Below, piece after piece: positions 57,640-64,000 of a stretch of DNA of 64,000 nucleotides (position 1 is the first letter of the stretch; the number at the start of each line of letters is the position of its first letter). Made by a program: the position numbers and the translations under genes. The notes under the pieces were generated by a model, which was not told the origin of the DNA, made no database searches, and worked only from the letters and a program-made list of their open reading frames with translations. The stretch lies in assembly GCA_001599915.1 (NCBI GenBank), contig BCIG01000026.1, positions 1-64,000 on the forward strand, read 5' to 3'. The stretch is from Symbiotaphrina buchneri (lineage: Eukaryota; Ascomycota; Symbiotaphrinales; Symbiotaphrinaceae).

Positions 57640-59078
57640 GCATAACCCTGACCCTACCGATGAGGAGTTCGAGTCACTAACCCGATATATCGAGCGATCC
57701 GCCAGCCTGGAGGCTACGGGCGTGCTCCTCGTTCGTCCTCCGCCGCGTGCGTAAGTTTTCGCCATGGCCTCAAGGTCTCGTCTGTGTCGTCTGTGGATGT
57801 TGCTGACCTAGCCGTGACCTTGGCAGGTTCTGTACGCCCAAGCCTGTCGACGAAGACAAACAAGATCACGTGGTCGAGGTGTCGTATTGACCGACGTAAC
57901 ACGGGGTGACGGCTGATATACTCTTTGCCGGCACAGGGAGGATGCTAAGCCTCAGGCAGATTATCTGCGTGAATACCTTCGTGCTAAAACGTTGGATGTG
58001 CAGCTGAAGGTCGTCGACGACGATGATAACTGCGTCCTCTCTGGCCTCGAGCCATTGATCAAGGATGTCGCCAAGCGGAAGAAGCGTCTCGCTGCTGGGA
58101 GCTCGTCGTCACGGTCCGCCAGATACCTGGTAGAGCTTCCTGGTATACTTCCGGCACCCGTCATATTCCTTACAGTAAATGCTGACAATTCCCCCGCTAC
58201 AGCCACGCGTGCCACACGGGCCCTCCTGCATACGCCGCGATCCCCTATCGTCAAGCTCGAGGGCGACGCCACGGCCAGACTCAAGCCGCAATATCCGGGC
58301 ATCCACCCCCCTTATTTATACGTGTCCTGTAAATCCATCCATTCAGGATCTTCTAGTGCGTCTCATGCAGGAGAATCAGAAGAAAGTCGACATGGCCCAC
58401 CAGAGCGCCTTGGTCCGCGCTTTGGTCCGCAATATAAGGGCTGAAGAAACTGAGCCGCCTTCCTAACTGGCTATACAACCCCCAGGAGTCAAGCGTGCGG
58501 TCATGTGCAAGTCGTTCCTTCCCTCGCTGAGGGTGGCATCATATGAGGGCTACAAATGGAAATTTCCAGCCCTAAAATGATTGAAAGAACAGTTCAAAGC
58601 CAGAGATCGTCACGAGAGTCTGGTTTGCGCTCTACCAGCGTAACAAGGGCCTTGGCAACGTGTTGCTCGCCGACGATGTCAGGCTGGGGAAGACGCTACA
58701 GGCGATCATGACGCTACTAATCGGCACGCTTCTTTCCAAATGGGCCGAACAGGACGAGCCGTGCTATCGCAAGATCGACCCGGGCCTCGCGATACAGGGT
58801 CCATACAAGCCGGTGCTGCTGGCCATGATACCCGTCCGCTTCTGGCTCGGCTCACCGAAGATTCGAAGAAGGCCGACGCGTCAGACCGAGGCCGTACCCT
58901 CGGAACCCAGGCCAAGGATCTTCTCAAGTTCTGTCGGTCCCTCGATGTAAACGACCCGGCCACCGGCCGCACCGTGGTGGTCACGACCTACCAGACGTAC
59001 CACCTGCGAATGCTTAGGGGTTCTTCCAAGCGACCGCCGTCACGGCCGAGGGTTCCGGCAACCCAGAGGGGAGCATGA
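57640..59078 (+). pseudogene. Relic of a SNF2-family helicase-like gene
   Basis: Pieces in different frames and separated by possible introns resemble the N-terminal half of fungal SNF2-type ATPases. The clearest is GNVLLADDVRLGKTLQAIMTLL near 58655-58720, a Walker A region in which the usual GLGKT reads RLGKT. TGRTVVVTTYQTYHLRML near 58970-59010 resembles motif Ia/Ib sequence. Upstream peptides such as DEEFESLTRYIERSASLEATG (57655-57720) and KTLDVQLKVVDDDDNCVLSGL (57990-58045) could be its N-terminus. No helicase C-terminal half is seen. I take it as a broken copy. Confidence 0.5.
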
Positions 59079-60384
59079 CAACTTGGCTGTCTGGCAATGC
59101 CCGTTTCTTGCTTCTACCAAGTTCCTTCTGCAAAACACTTGCAATGAGCATGAAAAGCTACACAAAATCCAACACACCATTGACAGTGCTACATTTCACA
59201 CCAGCAAGGACCCAAGGAACCATATGACAGTCCGTCTCGAAGATGAGAAAATGAAAAGATTGCGGATCATCTCCCGTTGTTAATACATTGCCAGAAGTGG
59301 CCTCAACAGACACAATAATATTGAGCTCGCATGCGTCGCGAAGTGTACAAGCAACCGGCAGAAGCTTCTTTCCACTGGATCATTTATTCTGCTCACGGTG
59401 TCACTACATCAACTCGTTATCTTGAGACCTTCCACCAGTGAGAAATCGACTTGCAAAGACCAAACCCAAACATACACATCTCGCATTCCATCTGATGGAA
59501 GCACATCTACAAGGATGAGACTGTACACTCGTCAAAGGGATCATGGGTCGAGATCAATGTTGTCTTCCGCAGGTTCAACGCTCAGAGGAGGCTTTATATC
59601 AGACAGACCGTAATCTCGTCGTCTGATAGAACGCTTGAGCGATGGTCTCTGCCGCCAAAGAAGGAGATTGGAGAGAAGATTGGTCCGAGAACGGTACATC
59701 CACCGAGTTATTCTTGATTCCTTCTTTACACACTACACGCATACACTACAAGGAGGAGCAGCGCTCCTCCCTGGCCATGATGGCCAAGAGAAGATTCATT
59801 CTCAGGCCACAATTAACGAAACGCCATCTCAAGAAGACCGAGATGGGTGATGAGGACTACTACTGCACTCCATGCGATGTTCTTTCCACGTGATCCGGTA
59901 GCCTTCAAGCTGAACTGCTCTGGGGTGTTGAGGAATGACGGTCCTGCAGTCACTCTTCAGTGTATAACATATTGGGTCAGTTCCCTGCACCTACTCTCCG
60001 ACTCCTTCAGCTGGACGCCATAGTCACTCTTTGAGTGTACCGTATCGAGCCAGTTTTCTTTGCAAACCTTCTCCTTCTCCGGTCTCCGGCTGCTGTAACC
60101 CACAGTCACTCTTCGAGTGTACCGTCCCTCAACAAGTAGGTAGTCTGATGCTAATCATACGGATGACATAAGGCCATCGGATTCCGACTCAGAGTCTGGT
60201 ACTGCGAAAGCTGCAGCCAGGCGACAACATAGGCGTAAGGCCTTCAAGGAGCATTTGACGGACAGTCTATAAGAGCCACGTCAGACCCAGGTGAGGGACA
60301 CAATTCAATTTCCACCAAGATAAGCAATCTGACACTTAGGATGTAAAGATTTTAACCACTGTTCCTAACTAATAACCTAAAGTA
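59079..60384. other. Decayed or noncoding stretch
   Basis: Short frames only, none recognised. It contains three spaced copies of an inverted-repeat motif (see 59948-60125). Confidence 0.4.
59948..60125 (+). repeat. Three spaced copies of AGTCACTCTTcGAGTGTACCGT
   Basis: Copies at 59948-59964 (shorter, diverged), 60022-60043 and 60104-60125, spaced 74 and 82 bp. Each has CACTC facing GAGTG around a short centre, a near-perfect inverted repeat. Confidence 0.7.
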
Positions 60385-60390
60385 GTGATT

Positions 60391-60696
60391 ATGGAACAGG
60401 CATCCTTCGGAAAATTGCATACAAAATCCGACGACGGTACAACTCTAAACTGTCACAAGCCTATTATTATCGACAGCGATGAGGATATAAGCAGTTCAAG
60501 AACAGAGCCTAGCTTTCTACCGAGCGGATCCAAAGCAGGGCCTATAAAACGATCGATCCCACTAAGACTTGTCCAACAACCTAGCGCTGGACATGAAGCC
60601 ACCCAAGCTGACGGCCGTGGGCTACCTCCTTCAAAGCGTGTGAGAACCACTGGACCGCGAGGACGTTCCCGCAGTAGGTATGCCTTCTCTATATGA
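60391..60696 (+). CDS. Hypothetical nuclear-type protein fragment
   Basis: A frame from ATG at 60391 (MEQASFGKLHTK) of about 100 codons. It has an acidic patch preceded by isoleucines (PIIIDSDED), like a SUMO-interacting motif, and basic clusters (PSKRVRTTGPRGRSRSR) like a nuclear localisation signal. It ends near a possible donor (GTATGC at about 60678), so it may be one exon of a larger gene. No family recognised. Confidence 0.3.
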   Translation: MEQASFGKLHTKSDDGTTLNCHKPIIIDSDEDISSSRTEPSFLPSGSKAGPIKRSIPLRLVQQPSAGHEATQADGRGLPPSKRVRTTGPRGRSRSRYAFSI

Positions 60697-62071
60697 TTCC
60701 TGCCCAACTGACCGTTCAATGGAAGTCCTGGATGCGGAGGAAAACCCGACTGAGGATGTCGGGAGGCGATGGAGCCGAGAAGCCCACAGGCCGTTGAAGA
60801 GAAATGGGATTCAATACAAGGTATATACGTATTTCCAAAATGTTATCTCAAGGTATCAACTAAATATCAATAAGAGATGAATGAGAACCTTACAAAGACT
60901 GTCAACCGAACTCCGTACTGACCTTACGACGACAAATAGCCTTTTGATCCTATCACATCACGAATGTCTTGAGAAAGAAGACGTTCGCCACAAACACTAC
61001 GGTGGATCCCGCGAAGAATGCCATCCCAGAACTATTCAATGCTATCCGTCTTCCATCCAAGGCCATCCGTCGCAAGAGCAGCGGAGGCCATCCTAAAGGA
61101 TCCCAAGTGGCCGGCTGATATCCCAATAAAGTACAAGTCTCAGCTAAAGAACCTCAATGATGTAAGGCAGTCTGTAAGAAATACTTTCTCATATACTGAA
61201 CATGCTCTTTTAGAAGGTGGGTGACCGAAATAAGATGGCACATGAATCACTACACAAACCGGACGTGCCCCAAAGGAGGAGTGGCCCCTCTTTTGCTTTT
61301 CATTCTGGCTACCGTTTGAGAAATAGCCATACTTCGTGAAACTGGATGACAGAACTCTATACATCGTCGCTTCACACGTCATTTTCGACGCGGTCAGAGC
61401 ATTGGCATACGCTCTAGAGTTTGATACAAACCAATAATGTGCGCGCAAACCGAACTCTTCTGCCTCATCATCGTACAGGGGTAATGCACCGGGCTACTCC
61501 TTAACTTGGGATTCAACGTCTTGGGATTCATCTTCTTGAGATTCAACTTTCGCTCTCCTCGCTGTACCATTCCTTGCTGTCCTCGTCACCCGCAGCCTCC
61601 TCTTTGAGGGACTTTAAGAAGGCGGGCACGGCTCTTCCAGAGTGCACCAATGGGAGAGACTGAGGAGGAGCTTTGTGAACAAGGAGATTTGCCGTCGACG
61701 GAGGACTAGGGTATCACATCGCCTTTGGACACGCCGAGTTCCCTGTGTCGATGTGGACCCAGATCATTCGCATTGCGGAACAGGGTGAGAACGTATATAT
61801 TCATGGCATCTCTATAGAGCACATATATCCACAGGAATCTTAACACAGAATCACAGGCTGGCTGCAGGCACAACAACATCGCCTTCATTCCTTCCAGTCT
61901 TTCCATTTCTCCCTTCCATCTCCCTCTCTAGATTCTCCACTTCCATCCCCTCCATCCTCCCTGCCCTCTCTCGTCCCTTCCTCCGCCCCTTTTCCATTCA
62001 CCCCCTTTTCATCTGCCTTCATCCCCCACCCCCTTCTCAACCTCCCACTTCATTCCATCCCCTACAGTTAT
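60697..62071. other. Intergenic/decayed region and amidase 3' flank
   Basis: Several short frames (for example 61018-61224 with a KDPKWPADIPIKYKSQLK stretch) are too short to call. From about 61880 to 62065 the sequence is strongly CT-rich on the plus strand, which lies downstream of the amidase on the minus strand. Confidence 0.4.
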
Positions 62072-64000
62072 TTACAAGGGATACAACAAACTGCCCACCC
62101 CCGGGACCTTAACAATCCCCGCGGCGGTGAGCTCCTGGATCAGCTGAAACAACATGCCATCACATCCCTTGGCCGCCATGATGTCCACCGAGACGGGCAG
62201 GTACTCCTCGTGCAACGTGATGGTGCTGTTGTACGGCGCTTGCCCGACGGGCACGACGAAGTCCGGGATCTGTCTTGTCGTTAGCCATGGGGACGAGCAG
62301 CAGGATCAGTGATGATCTGTCTTCGGAGAAAAAGGGAATTCGGAATGTCGCAAGGCGCTTACCTCGGCGAAGTTGCTGATCCGCGACGAAGCAAAGCCGC
62401 TGGGAACACCCGGTGCACTGCAAGATTGAGCCGACGTCAGCTTCCCTCCTCCTTCTCCAAGCCACTCACAGAGCTTCTAAGCTAGCCAGTGGCGCGGGTG
62501 AGTACTAACCTCCTATAAACATTCCTATACGTCGGGCTCGCTGTACTACCCACATACAGCACCAAACTATCTGAGCACGTCTCCGGATCCGCGGGTTGGA
62601 CCGTAGTATTCCACCAGCCCATGAAAGTATTCTTCTTCTCAAGCTCAACATCCACCTGAGTGGCGGGGTAGCTCTGGCCCCAGGTCCAGCGGATATTTGG
62701 GCTGGGATCGACGAAAGGCTTGCGGCCGGCGTGCAGCGCCGCGTAGTCGGCGTAGAAGGGCGCCGTGAGCAGCGAGTATTGCTGCTGCGAGATCAGGATC
62801 GGGTACGTGATGTTCAGGTACTGCTCGATGGTGGCGGAGCCGGCCGCGGCGGGCTTGGTGGCGTTCCACAGCGCGTCGTAGTCCATGGCGGAGACCGAGG
62901 CGTTGATGTATGCTGCGAGGGCGTCGCGGAAGGCGAGGACGAGCGCGTAGGACTCTGTGGAGGCGGAGGTCGGAAAGCCGAGTGTGTAGACTTTCTTTGG
63001 GAAGGTGGTGTAGGTGGGTAAGCCTTGGTAGAGCACGTGTGCGGCCGTGGTCCAGAGGTCGGGATCCCGAGTGAGGAAACCAGCGGTGTCGAGAGCAGGA
63101 GACAGGGGCATGACACCAGTGAGATCAACGAGACCGTGAGAGGGGCGGTTGCCGAAACAGCCGTTGACCTGGGTCAGAAGTTCAGAATTTGATGCACAGT
63201 ATGCATGGATGAATTACCTGGCTTGGATTACGGATTGAACCACCGGTATCTGAGCCAAGACCGATGTCCAGCCAGTCATAAGCGCCCATACCGGCTCCAG
63301 GTCCTGAGGAAGAGGAGCTAGGATCTTGATATCCGTCGCCACGGGCATTGAATGGGGAATGGTAATCAACCCTATGAAGCAGACAATCAGTATGGGCCAA
63401 CGTAAAAAAGGCAGACAGTTACTTACCAATCAGCACTATCAAAACGGGATCGTCAGTTTTAGCCAGGTATGTAAGACTATTATTAACCATATCTCGGAAC
63501 TTACGTTGCAGTCTATACACAATTGTTAGCCAGTCCACACTTCAGTCATCTGGACTCAAAGCTTCTTACCTCTCCATTAGCAAATTGAGAAGTCTTCATC
63601 TGTCTGGCATGAAATATCAATATATTGCTTCCTGCTTGTCATGGTGCCAATGGATCAGCATTACTCACCCAACCACGACCGCCCCAGCATCAAGCAACAA
63701 CTGGACCGCATATGCAGACGCGTTCTTCTCCGGATATAGATCGTAGTAAGCACGGCTCCCACAGCTCGTCTTGAGGCCCGCGAGATCGTAGATCGCTTTG
63801 ACTCCCAGTCTGACACCAGCGAGAGGCTTCTCGGCCGTCTTTGTGAAATACAGCCTTGAAGGGACACCAATGGTTGGTGATTCGGCTCCCTTTAGATGGT
63901 TAGTAGATACACATCGTGCCCACACTCTGCTGGCGAGATACCTCAATGTCAGCACTCAATGCGGTAAAATTTCCGTCCGGTTGAAGGATCACGCCCTCGG
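62072..64000 (-). CDS. Amidase-signature hydrolase, 5' end beyond the window
   Basis: Visible exons on the minus strand: 63942-64000 (partial), 63669-63889, 63570-63603, 63505-63512, 63427-63435, 63218-63371, 62510-63168, 62363-62417, 62072-62269. From 63889 on they sum to 446 codons with the stop. The Ser-Ser-Lys triad is visible: Lys in [14 protein letters not shown] and the serines in [13 protein letters not shown], after a [17 protein letters not shown] loop. It hydrolyses amide bonds of small molecules, releasing ammonia or an amine. Two consecutive micro-exons of 8 and 9 nt are needed to restore GETATADWVDYHSPF. The several NxT/NxS sites in the middle would fit a secreted protein, but the N-terminus is outside the window. 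Confidence 0.9.
63427..63512 (-). other. Two consecutive micro-exons (8 nt and 9 nt) of the amidase
   Basis: ACTGCAAC (63505-63512) and TGCTGATTG (63427-63435), each flanked by AG and GTAAGT. Joined between GGAGAG (ending 63570) and GGTTGATTAC (from 63371) they read E-T-A-T-A-D-W-V-D-Y, the conserved amidase sequence before the PSSSSSG loop. Confidence 0.8.

Overview
The window looks like a chromosome piece from a filamentous ascomycete (Pezizomycotina). The genes are split by short introns, mostly 45-150 bp with GTRAGT-type donors. There is a Zn2Cys6 regulator, several fungal MFS, NCS1, APC and Mep transporters, and LTR retroelements decayed by a transition-rich, RIP-like process. The reading frames of all multi-exon models were checked by summing exon lengths; the exceptions are the decayed loci and the amidase, which runs off the right edge and was checked over its visible coding part.

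Layout. 0.4-7.5 kb: atypical SDR (-), Zn2Cys6 regulator (+), glycerophosphodiester/phosphate-type MFS permease with 11 exons (+), classical SDR (-). 8.5-10.7 kb: ferric-reductase-type transmembrane oxidoreductase (-). 10.7-13.4 kb: gene-free. 13.4-20.7 kb: a divergent pair of isopenicillin-N-synthase-like 2-oxoglutarate/Fe(II) oxygenases, an NCS1 nucleobase-type permease and a D-amino-acid oxidase. 20.7-24.7 kb: gene-free, then a hexose-type MFS transporter (24.7-26.5 kb). 28.7-30.0 kb: a second sugar transporter lacking its C-terminus. 30.8-45.9 kb: a fused LeuC-LeuD aconitase-family gene split in two by a 12.9-kb Ty1/copia element, which itself carries a 7.6-kb Ty3/gypsy chromovirus. 46.1-53.3 kb: Dal5/Tna1-type anion permease (-), APC amino-acid/amine permease (-), Mep/Amt ammonium transporter (+). 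53.7-54.9 kb: an SDR with frame problems. 55.5-61.5 kb: one intact orphan gene inside a field of decayed sequence that includes a SNF2-helicase relic. 62.1-64 kb: an amidase (-) running off the right edge, with two micro-exons of 8 and 9 nt.

Reading the genes together: many encode uptake and release of nitrogen from small molecules (NCS1 permease, D-amino-acid oxidase, Dal5-like and APC permeases, ammonium transporter, amidase). Two of their promoters carry clusters of GATAAG sites, as expected for AreA/Nit2 control. Two sugar transporters and the LeuCD-like isomerase suggest a second, carbon-related theme. The most striking signal is the nested retroelement. Its outer LTRs are almost identical (about 2 differences in 369 bp) while the inner LTRs differ at about 26 of 406 positions, all transitions. 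This inversion of expected ages suggests that the copia+gypsy composite moved recently as one unit into an otherwise intact metabolic gene.
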